NCBI GenBank assembly: GCA_038528965.1
Contig: JBCBEC010000035.1
Span: 13,040 to 77,039 of the forward strand
DNA length: 64,000 bases
Direction of reading: 5' to 3'
Source: Lewinella sp038528965
Lineage (GTDB): Bacteria > Bacteroidota > Bacteroidia > Chitinophagales > Saprospiraceae
Shown here piece after piece: positions 1-9,175 of this stretch. The notes under the pieces were generated by a model that did not search any database, was not told where the DNA came from, and was given only the letters and a program-made list of their open reading frames with translations. How positions within the stretch are numbered: the first letter of the stretch is position 1; each line of letters opens with the position of its first letter. The translations under genes and the position numbers were made by a program.

Positions 1-475
1 CTACTTTATTGTAGCCACCTACGCTGCCTTCATTTTCGTAGAGGACTTCGTGTTTCCACTTCATTTCATCGAAGAAACGGATGTACATGCGTAGTAAATC
101 TCCCGCAAAAATGCTGGCCTCATCGCCACCGGTACCCGAACGAATTTCCAAGATCACATCGCGTTCATCCTCCGGATCACGAGGTATGAGCATCACCTTA
201 ATCTCCTCTTCCATCTTCTCACGCTCCGGCTTGAGTTCATCCAGCTCCATAGAGGCCATCTCCTTCATTTCGGGGTCGCGCAGCATTTCCTCCGCGGTTT
301 CAATATTACCCAATAGGTCTTTATACGCCTTATAGGCCTCTACAATGGGCTGGAGTTTTTTGTACTCTTTATTCGTCTTCTGGAAGCGGTCCATATCGCT
401 GATCACGGTAGGGTCGGCTAGTTGCTCTTCCAGATTACGGAAGCGATCGTGGATGGCGGCTAATTTATCAAGCAT
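1..475 (-). CDS. prfA: Peptide chain release factor 1, N-terminal part
   Basis: The frame runs off the left edge of the window, leaving about 158 N-terminal residues. They begin MLDKLAAIHDRFRNLEEQL and reach the start of the PCRF region with EIRSGTGGDEASIF, a signature of class-I bacterial release factors that recognise UAA and UAG at the ribosomal A site. The codon-recognition and GGQ peptidyl-hydrolysis parts lie outside the window. The ATG is the complement of 473-475. RF1 rather than RF2 is preferred because no programmed frameshift or UGA is seen in the N-terminal part and the opening matches RF1. A Bacteroidota-type promoter lies about 255 bp upstream at 730-760. Confidence 0.93.
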   Translation of the reverse strand, partial: MLDKLAAIHDRFRNLEEQLADPTVISDMDRFQKTNKEYKKLQPIVEAYKAYKDLLGNIETAEEMLRDPEMKEMASMELDELKPEREKMEEEIKVMLIPRDPEDERDVILEIRSGTGGDEASIFAGDLLRMYIRFFDEMKWKHEVLYENEGSVGGYNKV

Positions 476-729
476 AATTGAGGGGAATTAAAAACAGTAA
501 AGGATGATAAAATACAGTACCAGCTGCCGGCGGAGCGGCATCAAAGAGTAGAATAGCTAGTGGAACCAGAGTGCTGGTATAATCATCATTTAACTTGTAG
601 TACTAGTTCAAAAATTGTCTTTCGATCGCATTCCAGTGAACACTCCAACAACACTTACTAACGTTCGCTTGTGTTCTCGTATTAACTGGAAATCGAAAGC
701 CCATTTTTTCACTGTGGCTATAGGGAGCG

Positions 730-760
730 CAAAGGTAGGGAAAAGGAGGGGCTAGCGCAA
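730..760 (-). promoter_or_regulatory. Bacteroidota-type promoter, probably for prfA
   Basis: Read on the minus strand, TTG (760-758) is followed by 20 nt and then TACCTTTG (737-730). This fits the Bacteroidota primary sigma consensus of TTG or TTTG, about 19-21 nt, then TAnnTTTG. Transcription would start near 722 and give a 5' UTR of roughly 245 nt before prfA. The motif match is seen directly; the assignment to prfA is inference from position and strand. Confidence 0.6.
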
Positions 761-1045
761 GGGTTGGCAGTGGTGGAAACAACAATTCTTGTTTTGTTGC
801 TTTTGTGAAATTTTATTTCAGTATTGTTTGTTGTTTTACTTTGCTGCAACTTGCTGCTATACCAGCAAATAAGGACCAAGGCCTGCTGGTAACCTGAAAG
901 ACTATAACCTATCCGCAGAGGAGCTCATCTGCTTGGCCAGGATTAGTGTTTCTAGGCTTTTAACACATTGCTGGCTTAGTTCGAGATAGCGCTTGAACTA
1001 AGATGAGAAAAGTGTGTCCTGTCCTTATTGAAGGAGGGGATGCGA

Positions 1046-1087
1046 GGTGAACCGGACCATAAGGGTGGGTCCCGCCCAACGGGCGGG
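1046..1087. repeat. Dispersed 42-bp repeat, copy A
   Basis: This 42-bp block is identical to 35839-35880 except for one base (t against a at the seventeenth position from the right end of the block). Its right end holds an inverted repeat, CCCGCCC-aa-cGGGCGGG, that can fold into a hairpin. Both copies lie in long non-coding stretches, so it behaves like a small REP-like intergenic element. Confidence 0.7.
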
Positions 1088-1266
1088 CTACATCAAGTCC
1101 AATTTTTAAACCAGAATACTGTTCTATACCCGCTGCCCCAAAATCAAATCGCGCCCAAGCAAAACCTGATATTCCTACGATCGATCGAAGCTGATTCCCC
1201 CCATTCTCCACTCATCTAGCCTAATATAAGCACCGCCTTTTTTCGATAGAGGCGTACTTGGAACGC

Positions 1267-2529
1267 CTAATTCTCCTCTTGTAAAGTATGAATGATCGCT
1301 TCCGTAATGGGTTCTTCAACAAAGCTAAGCGAGATGATAAACGCTACTACGACCACAATCATTCCGTACATGAAAATGTTGTAGGAAGTTCGTAGTAAAC
1401 GATATTTTCTGGCCAGGACCACCCCTAAGAAATAAATGTCATCAATGAGGTTGGAATAAAGAAAATTAGCACTCTCCATGAGCTTGTTCATTCCCCAATG
1501 GTAATCCTCCCGCTTCATTTTGTGGAAGTTTCCGAAAAACAGCAGATTGGTTTTCTGGTTCTCGATATCCTGACGGGTGAATAAGCCATCCGATACATTA
1601 GGGCGCAGGGAAAGGATTGCGAAGACCAAAGAAGCCAGGTTAACGGATAACAAAATAATAGTAGGAGGAATCAGGTGCGGATTTGAGTCCAATTTTTGCA
1701 TTAAGCTGCCCAGTACAACGGAGATGATAATTGAATTAATAGAGATGACAATGTTGGCCTTACTATCCGCCATACCACTCAAGTCGATGTGGTTCTTGGA
1801 GGTTAACCTGAACATCGTCTCAATACCGCGCTCTGGCTTGCCTTCCACCTTCCGCAATTTCTTCTTCATTGCTTTCAGCTGCTCCGCCGAAACACCGAGG
1901 CTCCCACTCAAACTCTCATCTACTGCCTTAAGCAGTTTATTGAGTCGCTTTTCTACCTTAGACTTGAGTTTACCCCTGGCGGGCTGCAAAAACTCTTTGC
2001 CATAAGCGGTGTAGAATTCGTATTTCAGAATACGCCCCAGGTAATTCTGCAGTTGCTCTACTTCGGATTTCTCTGCTCCTTTTGCCGCGTGTAGCTCCTG
2101 ATTTTCCTGACTTAAATAACTCTTGTAGCTCTGTTCCTGGACGTCAATTTTTCTGGCATCCGCCAGAACATATTCAATGTTAATTTCTGGGGTGTCTCCT
2201 ATTCGGACGGCAAGAATACAGGCTAGAATTTTATCTATTTTCTCAGGAAGTACCTTTTCTGCCTGGAGAAATTCCGTGGCAATAGCTACACTTTTTTCTT
2301 CGTAGTTAGCATAGGTGTCCCTTAGCCCCGTATCATGAAACCAAGCAGCAATCTGCACCATCTCCATATCTTCGTCGCTGAGCTGCTCGTGGCTTCCAAT
2401 TGACTTGGCTAGTTCTACTACTTTCTTCGTGTATTCAAAGTAATAAGGTACCAATTCCGGAGGGAGCTGTTCCTTCAATATCCCGGAAGTATATTCTTCT
2501 ACCTGTGCTAAGAGTGTTGTGTTTTCCAT
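1267..2529 (-). CDS. HD-like domain fused to a Pycsar-effector-type (PycTM/DUF5706) membrane domain
   Basis: The 420-residue protein has an N-terminal helical HD-type domain (residues about 20-210) with the H65-D66 pair in AAWFHDTG. A C-terminal DUF5706/PycTM region (about 238-410) starts at SKNHIDLSGMADSKANI and has three hydrophobic segments, the last near 385-405. DUF5706 is the transmembrane domain of Pycsar anti-phage effectors, which respond to cyclic nucleotides. Related HD-DUF5706 fusions are common in Bacteroidota. Two positions that are usually metal-binding His in these HD domains appear as Tyr33 (FEYT) and Tyr76 (NYEEKS), so phosphohydrolase activity is doubtful. No nucleotide cyclase gene is adjacent, so a defence role cannot be claimed. 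The gene is alone, with non-coding DNA on both sides. Confidence 0.8.
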   Translation of the reverse strand: MENTTLLAQVEEYTSGILKEQLPPELVPYYFEYTKKVVELAKSIGSHEQLSDEDMEMVQIAAWFHDTGLRDTYANYEEKSVAIATEFLQAEKVLPEKIDKILACILAVRIGDTPEINIEYVLADARKIDVQEQSYKSYLSQENQELHAAKGAEKSEVEQLQNYLGRILKYEFYTAYGKEFLQPARGKLKSKVEKRLNKLLKAVDESLSGSLGVSAEQLKAMKKKLRKVEGKPERGIETMFRLTSKNHIDLSGMADSKANIVISINSIIISVVLGSLMQKLDSNPHLIPPTIILLSVNLASLVFAILSLRPNVSDGLFTRQDIENQKTNLLFFGNFHKMKREDYHWGMNKLMESANFLYSNLIDDIYFLGVVLARKYRLLRTSYNIFMYGMIVVVVAFIISLSFVEEPITEAIIHTLQEEN

Positions 2530-2646
2530 TTGTATTGCTTTAATACCACCGAAGTTTAGCTGTTTTCATGAAGGTATTCATTAAACTGATTAAAGAGCCT
2601 GTGCGGAGCCCAAGGGATGAACACCGACCAGGCTCTAGGCTGCCTG

Positions 2647-5600
2647 CTAGAAATTAAAGCCAAGTCGAAAGCTAAACAGATTTTGTTCGTTATTGAAAGA
2701 ATAGTAAGGCTGAAGAACCGCCAGCCCTAATACATCGATCCATAACCCAATCGTCTGACTGTTATGCCAAGTGTCAGACTCTTCGCCATCTAGCCAAACG
2801 CGGCCGTAGTCAAATCCTCCAACGAGGCCCACATCAACTGGCAGGATGTTGTTTTTGGATTGCAGTAAGCGGATGCGCAAATCCACATTGTGGTAGAATG
2901 CCGATTCACCCCGGAATCGTTCGTTGCGGAAGCCCCGGAAATTACTCCGGTTACCGAGGTCAGCGTACTGATGAAACTGGGGTGTCCCCCATACCTTCTG
3001 GTAGCCAATACCATTGGCAAACACTAAGAGCGGCGACTGCGCAATCTTCATGTACAACTGCCCGCTGGTCTGGAAGGTTGTTACCGATTCATCCAGGTCT
3101 ATCTCCTCTAAATGCTTAAATTCTGCTTCAAAGCGGAATCCGCTGGTCGGGAATACTTTATTATCGGTATAACTGCTATTAAAGCGTGCCATCCCGCCTA
3201 GGTATTGCCGGCGGTCAAAGGCCATAGGTGCAAACCCAATAATTGGATCTTCTGATACGCGACCCTCCGTGTTTTTGACATCTATGGATTCAAATACCGG
3301 TCCGAATACCACGCTTGTACTGTTGTTTCTGCTACTTATTTGCAGTAAAGGAGCAACCTCAATGCTTTGCAGTCTTACCCAATTAAAGGATCGTTGCAGC
3401 AGTTCGTTACGGCTCTCATTACCCAGTCCGAAGTAGCTTTCGTAACGAGGGAAGTTCACTTCTGCACTTGGCGCAAAATCAATACCTCCGAGTACCTTGG
3501 GAAAATGTCCTGAATACCCAAATTGGAAGGCCTCGCGGCTACCGGGTGCGACCGTTGAAGTAATGCTCTGTTTAGATTTATAAGGGAACTTGCGCCAGCC
3601 TTGACGCGTCCAGCTAGCTGTGCCGCCAACCCAAATGCCGTCATCTACTGTATACCCAAGGGTTAAAATGGGTAGTATGGTGTTATACCGGAAACCGTAG
3701 CGATCGTACTCATTTACCTCATAATCGGTATCGGAAGTTCGATCACGGAATCTTGATCCATTGAGCTCTATACCCTCTGTCTCATCGTAAACGAATACTT
3801 TGTAAGCTATTTCATTATTGATAACATCATCATCTTCTCCACCGATTATCCGAACGCGAATTCTTCCGCTCCGATCTCCAGTAAAATTGAATTCGTCCTT
3901 GCCCCGCAGACCGTACAAACGTATCTCATTGGTTTCTGAAGGATAAAAAGTACGAGAGAACTTCAATAAATCGCCTTTCTCCTTTCGTTGAACGTACGTC
4001 TTCACCTGCAGGGACCCATCTTCATTACTCTGTATTTCGAACCGATCTTTGTGGTCTGTGCCGGTCACCTCTACCTCCAATGATATGTAATCATAAAGGC
4101 GGCGGCCCATTTCCATTAGGTTGCCGCGGCGTTCGCGAAGGAATTGACCAATCTCCGCTGTTCCTTCTCCGATGACTTCCGGTGGGAATTGTTGCATGGC
4201 CTCATCAATGACCTCGTCGGTAAGATTGGTTTGTAGTTGACGAATGATGGGCTCCCAATCCTTCCATTCTAATTGATTGAGGAAGTAGCGATCAAAGTAC
4301 CTCGCATTGAAGCTTTGATTTTTGGCATCTCGTAAATCCCCCTTCATCGTTTTAAACTTAGGGATTACAAAGGCCGCGATATACTTGGGGATAAGCCCAC
4401 GGAATTTATAAAAAGCCTGGTCCCGATCACGGGGAATCGGGCGGTAGAGTGTATAGTCATCTTCCTTGAAACTGGCCCATCTCCATTGGTCATCATGACG
4501 GTCAAAATCATGTATGAATAAATCGAACATCCTCGACTTACATACCCACTCTTGGTCTACAAAGTGGGCCTTCTTCTCTCTAAGGGTTGCCAGCAGATCG
4601 GTATAACCCAATATTTTTTCGCTATTTCCAAACTGTTCGGCATCACTCCAATCGTTAGCGGGGCGCTGCTCCAACAAATACAGTTCCTCCGGAAACTGAG
4701 AGTTGTAGTTGCCCAAGCCTGGTTGGTGCTGTAGATATACTAACTGAGGCGAGGTATAGTAAACGTCTGCGGCACGTGATAATGTGGGCAAGGTCAGCGC
4801 CGCATATGGATGACTCGCACTGTTTTGATCCTGAAAGACACTGATTAAATTCAGATTGCTGAATTCAGGAGGTACAAGCTTACGATAATCCTTGTTGATA
4901 GAACGTAAGATGTATTGTTTGCCATCGGTTGCCTCCATTCTCAAAGAATTGGAAGACATGCCGCCACCTTTCTTAATTGGAGTAAGGCCGCCTAATTCCG
5001 TTTCTAAATCAATAATTCGAGCAGTGACGGGTTGTGTCCAGACGTCGCGGTATTGATCTCCCCACCAAAATTGCTTGGATTTACTGGCCTCAAAACCTGC
5101 ATTAGCGGGCAGTGTGATGTCCGCATCAGTAAGTGGCGGATAGTCAACTTTTTCATCTACCGTCCCCGGCCGGGGCTCTCTAATTTGCGTGCGGAACGCC
5201 AATTGTGGCACAGCACCTTGTTCGGCTACCGTATAGAATTCCAGCCAGGTTTCAAATTCTTCGTAGAATATCACTTTGGCATAACCATGAGCTTGATGCG
5301 AGTAGGTGGCCTCCCCGCCTTTGCCCGTAAAGCTCGTTGTTGCCCCACTTCCACTAACCACGTACTGCAACTTATAATCATCAAAATACTGTAGTCCCTG
5401 ATCGTGTGCGGAGGCAAAAATGGTGTGCGCACCCACCCTCCGAGCTGCGGCTTCTATGGATGTTACCAGTTCTTGGTAGCGTTGGTGAGTAATATCTTGT
5501 GGGTTCGTCCCTAAGGTGCGGAGCAGTGGTCTGATAGAACCAACTACTGGCAGTGGGATACTAAGGTTATGTGAAGAGCGGTAAGGAAAGATATGATCCA

Positions 5601-6336
5601 TAAGGCCAAATCGTCCGCCGTGCAATCCGTTAGATTGGATGGGGTGGTGCATGAGCAGGACTATTTCATCATTCTTATGATCGGCGAATATTTCTTGAAT
5701 GCTATTGATTAGGTCATAACGAGACTTTACATCACAGCCCTTATTGATTTCTGGCTCGTTGTCCCAATTATGTTGCCACCACTGACTGTCAATGAAGACA
5801 AAAACGAGGTCTTTGGTTATTTTCACCACCTTAGGGTCCGCGCAGCCCTTACCAGGATACATTCGTACTTTGTCCTCATCATCAAAGTACCCTTCCAAAA
5901 ACTTCTCTTGTCTGCGTACGGCTTTCAGACCTCCAGAATGTCCGTTATTCCAATCCTTTTCGCCGGCAATAAAATAAGCTCTCCCTGGGAAGTCCTTAAG
6001 GATATCTAGCTGCGCACCTAAACGGCGCTCGGCTTCTACGCGATCAGGATCTTTTTTCTTAGGAAACCCATTACGATCCACCTGATCTCCCAAAAACACG
6101 ATTGAACTGTTCTCCGTGCTTTTGCTAAGCTCATTAGCTAAACTTTCGAGTATGATAGATTCTCCATCCCGTCCTGCACCAGTGTCTCCGATCAAGAACA
6201 GAGAATGTACAGGTGGCCGCTCGCTCTGTACTTGGGTAATAGCTGCATTGCGGTTATTTCCTATGTAGGCTTTTCGTGTGCTTCCACAGGAAGCTAATAG
6301 CAACACGAGAATCAATAATGTAGTGGCATTATTCAT
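2647..6336 (-). CDS. Lipoprotein metallophosphoesterase fused to a BamA/TamA-like outer-membrane barrel
   Basis: This giant protein (about 1229 residues) starts with a lipoprotein signal, MNNATTLLILVLLLASC. I place the start at that Met (complement of 6334-6336) rather than ten codons upstream because it gives a clean signal peptide. Residues about 40-350 form a calcineurin-type metallophosphoesterase: GDTGAGRDG, FLGDQVDRNG, LLMHHPIQ and SAHDQGLQYF supply the expected metal-binding Asp, Asn and His positions. The middle is uncharacterised, and the last 350 or so residues are amphipathic strand-rich and end FRLGFNF, typical of Omp85/BamA-like barrels. The probable role is a surface or periplasmic phosphatase tethered to an outer-membrane barrel; the substrate is unknown. 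The architecture recurs in Bacteroidota. Confidence 0.85.
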   Translation of the reverse strand: MNNATTLLILVLLLASCGSTRKAYIGNNRNAAITQVQSERPPVHSLFLIGDTGAGRDGESIILESLANELSKSTENSSIVFLGDQVDRNGFPKKKDPDRVEAERRLGAQLDILKDFPGRAYFIAGEKDWNNGHSGGLKAVRRQEKFLEGYFDDEDKVRMYPGKGCADPKVVKITKDLVFVFIDSQWWQHNWDNEPEINKGCDVKSRYDLINSIQEIFADHKNDEIVLLMHHPIQSNGLHGGRFGLMDHIFPYRSSHNLSIPLPVVGSIRPLLRTLGTNPQDITHQRYQELVTSIEAAARRVGAHTIFASAHDQGLQYFDDYKLQYVVSGSGATTSFTGKGGEATYSHQAHGYAKVIFYEEFETWLEFYTVAEQGAVPQLAFRTQIREPRPGTVDEKVDYPPLTDADITLPANAGFEASKSKQFWWGDQYRDVWTQPVTARIIDLETELGGLTPIKKGGGMSSNSLRMEATDGKQYILRSINKDYRKLVPPEFSNLNLISVFQDQNSASHPYAALTLPTLSRAADVYYTSPQLVYLQHQPGLGNYNSQFPEELYLLEQRPANDWSDAEQFGNSEKILGYTDLLATLREKKAHFVDQEWVCKSRMFDLFIHDFDRHDDQWRWASFKEDDYTLYRPIPRDRDQAFYKFRGLIPKYIAAFVIPKFKTMKGDLRDAKNQSFNARYFDRYFLNQLEWKDWEPIIRQLQTNLTDEVIDEAMQQFPPEVIGEGTAEIGQFLRERRGNLMEMGRRLYDYISLEVEVTGTDHKDRFEIQSNEDGSLQVKTYVQRKEKGDLLKFSRTFYPSETNEIRLYGLRGKDEFNFTGDRSGRIRVRIIGGEDDDVINNEIAYKVFVYDETEGIELNGSRFRDRTSDTDYEVNEYDRYGFRYNTILPILTLGYTVDDGIWVGGTASWTRQGWRKFPYKSKQSITSTVAPGSREAFQFGYSGHFPKVLGGIDFAPSAEVNFPRYESYFGLGNESRNELLQRSFNWVRLQSIEVAPLLQISSRNNSTSVVFGPVFESIDVKNTEGRVSEDPIIGFAPMAFDRRQYLGGMARFNSSYTDNKVFPTSGFRFEAEFKHLEEIDLDESVTTFQTSGQLYMKIAQSPLLVFANGIGYQKVWGTPQFHQYADLGNRSNFRGFRNERFRGESAFYHNVDLRIRLLQSKNNILPVDVGLVGGFDYGRVWLDGEESDTWHNSQTIGLWIDVLGLAVLQPYYSFNNEQNLFSFRLGFNF

Positions 6337-6875
6337 AGGTGTGGCACTTAGATTTTTTCGTAACACGAAGAAATAGATATGTCAAACAAGTAAATGTAAG
6401 CATTCAATGATCCGTAACAAATTAGGCAGCCAATCTACCAATGTTGGTAAACGGATGGAGAAGGGATTTCATTCTTGATATATTACGATCGACGCTCTAA
6501 GTTAATCGCAACAACAAGCTTTCGTTAGCACATAAGAGGTGTTGATCTAGGCTAGGGCACATGGGGCTGATCTTTCTTGCCTTCTCGTGGCTAGTATCCA
6601 GCTTTGGCCTGGGAGCTACTGTCGAACCCGTATTGAAGATGGAAGTGAAATCGCTATTCACTACCTGTCTGTCAACGAGCTTAGCCTAAATGTTACCTAA
6701 AAAAACCTCTGAAAGTCACTTTTAGTTGAACTGAATCAGAAATTGAACTGCTTCAAAGTATTGGTCGGCATTAAAGATAAAAAACTTTGAATCCGTTCGG
6801 TGACTGATTACCACTAATATCCTTGAACGGCTGCTATGGAAGTTTTTGTAAAATGCGTTGACCTTTTCAACTCAC
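6337..6875. other. Non-coding gap
   Basis: No credible gene is seen in these roughly 540 bp. A 42-codon frame at 6560-6688 (plus strand) encodes one hydrophobic stretch beginning MGLIFLAFSWLVSSFGLG. It could be debris of a membrane protein but lacks supporting context. There is no tRNA-like fold and no strong terminator. Confidence 0.5.
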
Positions 6876-7736
6876 TTACCCCACAATCGAATCACAAACA
6901 TAATCTGGAATAATCCCCGTTGAGCGAATTTGAATATCCGCATTTTCCGCTCTGGTATTACCGGATAGTACCAGTACTGTACGCACGCCGAATTTATTAC
7001 CGCCAAGAATGTCAGTGTGGAGGGTATCACCGACCATCAGAATATCTTCTCTGGTAAAGTTGTCCTGCGTGTTGATGTCCTCAAAGGCGTAGTTGAACAT
7101 CTGCGTATCGGGCTTGCCAAAGTGGATAAATTTCCGATTCAGGATGCTTTCCACCAACTTAGCAATACCGCCGGTGGCGATGGAGACATCATTTTTAGCA
7201 ACGGGGTAGAGCTTATCGCTATTGGCGACTATAGCGGGGATGTTACGCTTCCGTAGCAGGTTCACAGTCTTATTGATATCTCGATTCCAGTCAAAACCTT
7301 CATCGTCTAGGAAAACCATAGCGGTGATGTCCCCGCAGTCAGTTAGATCAATTTCGCGCACAGGAATACTATTCAAATTAGCGGCCAGAATATAATGCGC
7401 GGCGTTTTCTGTGCCCAGATATGCTACTTTTCCACCCTTAACTTTCTGTTCCAGAAATAACTTAGCCATCATTCCGGAGGTGATAATCTCTGCTGGAGCT
7501 AGACCCGTTAATCCCTGCTTTTCAAATCGTGCCGCTTGCTGCTCAGGACTTCGGGAGGCGTCATTGGTTAGTATTCTGATCGTCTTCCCTGCTTCTCGCA
7601 GCGCCTTAATCGTTTCCGACCCACCAGGAATAAGGCCCCGGTGGTTCTTTACAACCCCATAAGAATCCAAAAATATAGCTCGGTAAGATTGAGCAATCTC
7701 CAGAAAATCCAGCGTCTCCAACATAGTATCCATCAA
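6876..7736 (-). CDS. HAD-superfamily class IIA sugar-phosphatase-like hydrolase
   Basis: The 286-residue protein belongs to the NagD-like HAD-IIA group. Motif I is FLDSYGVV (nucleophile D24), motif II LTND (T57), motif III GKP (K208) and motif IV MVGDTLHTDILGG (D237, D242), with a large C2 cap between motifs II and III. The second motif-I aspartate, the usual acid/base, is Tyr26 here. This substitution also occurs in some HAD-IIA subgroups that carry an aromatic at this place, so turnover may be slow or the substrate unusual. Family members dephosphorylate small sugar or nucleotide phosphates; no specific substrate can be inferred. Start is ambiguous between three close Met codons; the first is given. 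Confidence 0.82.
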   Translation of the reverse strand: MMDTMLETLDFLEIAQSYRAIFLDSYGVVKNHRGLIPGGSETIKALREAGKTIRILTNDASRSPEQQAARFEKQGLTGLAPAEIITSGMMAKLFLEQKVKGGKVAYLGTENAAHYILAANLNSIPVREIDLTDCGDITAMVFLDDEGFDWNRDINKTVNLLRKRNIPAIVANSDKLYPVAKNDVSIATGGIAKLVESILNRKFIHFGKPDTQMFNYAFEDINTQDNFTREDILMVGDTLHTDILGGNKFGVRTVLVLSGNTRAENADIQIRSTGIIPDYVCDSIVG

Positions 7737-7798
7737 TTAAAAGCCCGAAGATAAGACTATCGCCCGAGTCAGCCACACTGTGCTCCTTTGCGTCTCCT

Positions 7799-7860
7799 CA
7801 GTTCGTCCGAGTCTCCAGTTCGTCCGAGTCTCCAGTTCGTCCGAGTCTCCGGACTCGGAC
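7799..7860. repeat. Three 17-bp tandem repeats ending in a hairpin
   Basis: CAGTTCGTCCGAGTCTC occurs three times head to tail (7799-7815, 7816-7832, 7833-7849) without differences. The last copy continues into an inverted repeat, GTCCGAGTC-TCCG-GACTCGGAC (7839-7860), with a perfect 9-bp stem. It lies between the end of the APH-like gene and the HAD gene, both minus strand. It could act as a transcription terminator or mRNA-end structure, but no T-run follows. There are no spacers, so it is not CRISPR. Confidence 0.75.
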
Positions 7861-7865
7861 GCAAC

Positions 7866-8885
7866 CTACAACTCCAACACCCGCAACAACCTATCCAATT
7901 CAAACTTCTTATCAATCGTCTTCAAGTGCACCTTTAGCACATCTTTCTGCAATTGCTTGGCAATGGAGGGCCGGAAGAAGTAATTTCCTTCCCGAATAAC
8001 GTAGTTCAGCAAGAAGAAACGGTACGCCTCTTTGATAAACTCCACTTCCGGCCGTGTCAGTGGATATACCCGGTGGTAAGCTTTCAAGAAGTGTAGAAAA
8101 CGATCTTCCATCATCGTCTCCACATTATAAGTAAACACCGTCTTATCACCCACGTCGGAAACAATTCGACTAATGAAATAAAAGTCGACAATCCGTGAGC
8201 TCATACGGAACCAGTCATAGTCCCAACGGGAATAAAATTTACCTCGTGAACTGACTGAAAAGTTACCAATGTTCCAGTCCACAAATACTGGAATCTTGTC
8301 AAAACCGTGGACGTTAATGCGGTAGGTATTGTTCAAGAAAATCTCACACTGCTCCTTAATTTGATCGGCGTGTTTGGCAAAACGATCATCCACTACCTCA
8401 AGTAACTGATTGATGTCCGTGGTCATGTTCTTTGAGGTGACAGGTAGGGTGTTACGTACCAGGTGGCAGCTTTTGTGAAAATCGGCAAACTGCTCGCCTA
8501 GCTGCTCAATGTGCGACATGCTTAAGCGCCGTGGCAGGCTTTTCTTGATCTTGATGGGCCGAAAGAACACCACCCAGGCATCGATGATATCATTCTGAAA
8601 GCGGTGAAAAAACAGCTGGTTGCCCTTCATCAAAGCCCTGGACAAGAAGTTTTCGTAGCGTACCGGAAGGTTGTTACCCAGTACATTGATGATGGTATGA
8701 TCCTCCACAAAATGCTCATACTTGCCAAAGTAGGACAGTTTAGCAATGATATTATGGCCATCTTCCAACCTGATCTTGTAAACATGATTGGTCGATACCA
8801 TGGCGCTGATGTCAGAAATTCGCTTGATTGGGCGGGTGCTGTCGTAGGCCAGCCACGCATAGCGGATAATGGTTAGGAAGTCCAT
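7866..8885 (-). CDS. Aminoglycoside-phosphotransferase-like kinase
   Basis: The 339-residue protein has a protein-kinase-like APH fold. An N-lobe lysine sits in NIIAKL (K49), the catalytic loop is VFVDWNIGNF (D203, N208) where the family has HGDxxxxN, and the metal-binding segment is RWDYDWF (D222/D224), followed by RIVDFYF. Family members phosphorylate small molecules (choline, fructosamine, homoserine, aminoglycosides). The change of the usual His-Gly before the catalytic Asp to Phe-Val suggests a divergent branch with unknown substrate. The 3' end abuts the tandem-repeat hairpin at 7799-7860. A resistance role should not be assumed. Confidence 0.75.
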   Translation of the reverse strand: MDFLTIIRYAWLAYDSTRPIKRISDISAMVSTNHVYKIRLEDGHNIIAKLSYFGKYEHFVEDHTIINVLGNNLPVRYENFLSRALMKGNQLFFHRFQNDIIDAWVVFFRPIKIKKSLPRRLSMSHIEQLGEQFADFHKSCHLVRNTLPVTSKNMTTDINQLLEVVDDRFAKHADQIKEQCEIFLNNTYRINVHGFDKIPVFVDWNIGNFSVSSRGKFYSRWDYDWFRMSSRIVDFYFISRIVSDVGDKTVFTYNVETMMEDRFLHFLKAYHRVYPLTRPEVEFIKEAYRFFLLNYVIREGNYFFRPSIAKQLQKDVLKVHLKTIDKKFELDRLLRVLEL

Positions 8886-9175
8886 TTTGGGTCATAATTT
8901 GGTCCGAGTAAGATAAGCCTTTGTACGAAATCTGCAGTGGCAGCGTTAATGCCTTTGTAAGAGCATTTTTTGGACGTCCAGATTCATTGAAAGTGAACAA
9001 ATTTTATTCTAATTGAGGCCCGAGGAAGGAGCTACGCCTGAGCGTAGTGACTGATCGAAGAACGAAAAGTAGGAAGAAATTTGCCACTTTGAAGCAGTCA
9101 AGGAGGTCCAAAACATGCTCTAAACCCCTAACTATTGTCGGTTAGCGGTGTTAATCAAAAAAGAAAAGCTCAAAC

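Larger units (their letters stand above)
476..1266. other. Intergenic region between prfA and the HD-PycTM gene
   Basis: I see no convincing gene in this roughly 790 bp. It contains a minus-strand promoter match (730-760) and one copy of a 42-bp dispersed repeat (1046-1087). Two small overlapping open frames on opposite strands around 960-1219 read through the repeat and look non-coding. Confidence 0.6.

Noticed and set aside
960..1219. Two overlapping small frames on opposite strands
   Set aside because: They read through the dispersed 42-bp repeat and its flanks and have no protein-like features.
1267..2529. A Pycsar anti-phage operon
   Set aside because: No pyrimidine or adenylate cyclase gene is adjacent; the domain alone also occurs in non-defence Bacteroidota proteins.
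6560..6688. Small membrane-protein gene
   Set aside because: A single hydrophobic stretch in 42 codons, with no start context, neighbours or recognisable relatives; more likely debris or chance.
7799..7849. Possible CRISPR-like repeat
   Set aside because: Copies are directly adjacent without spacers and no cas genes are near.
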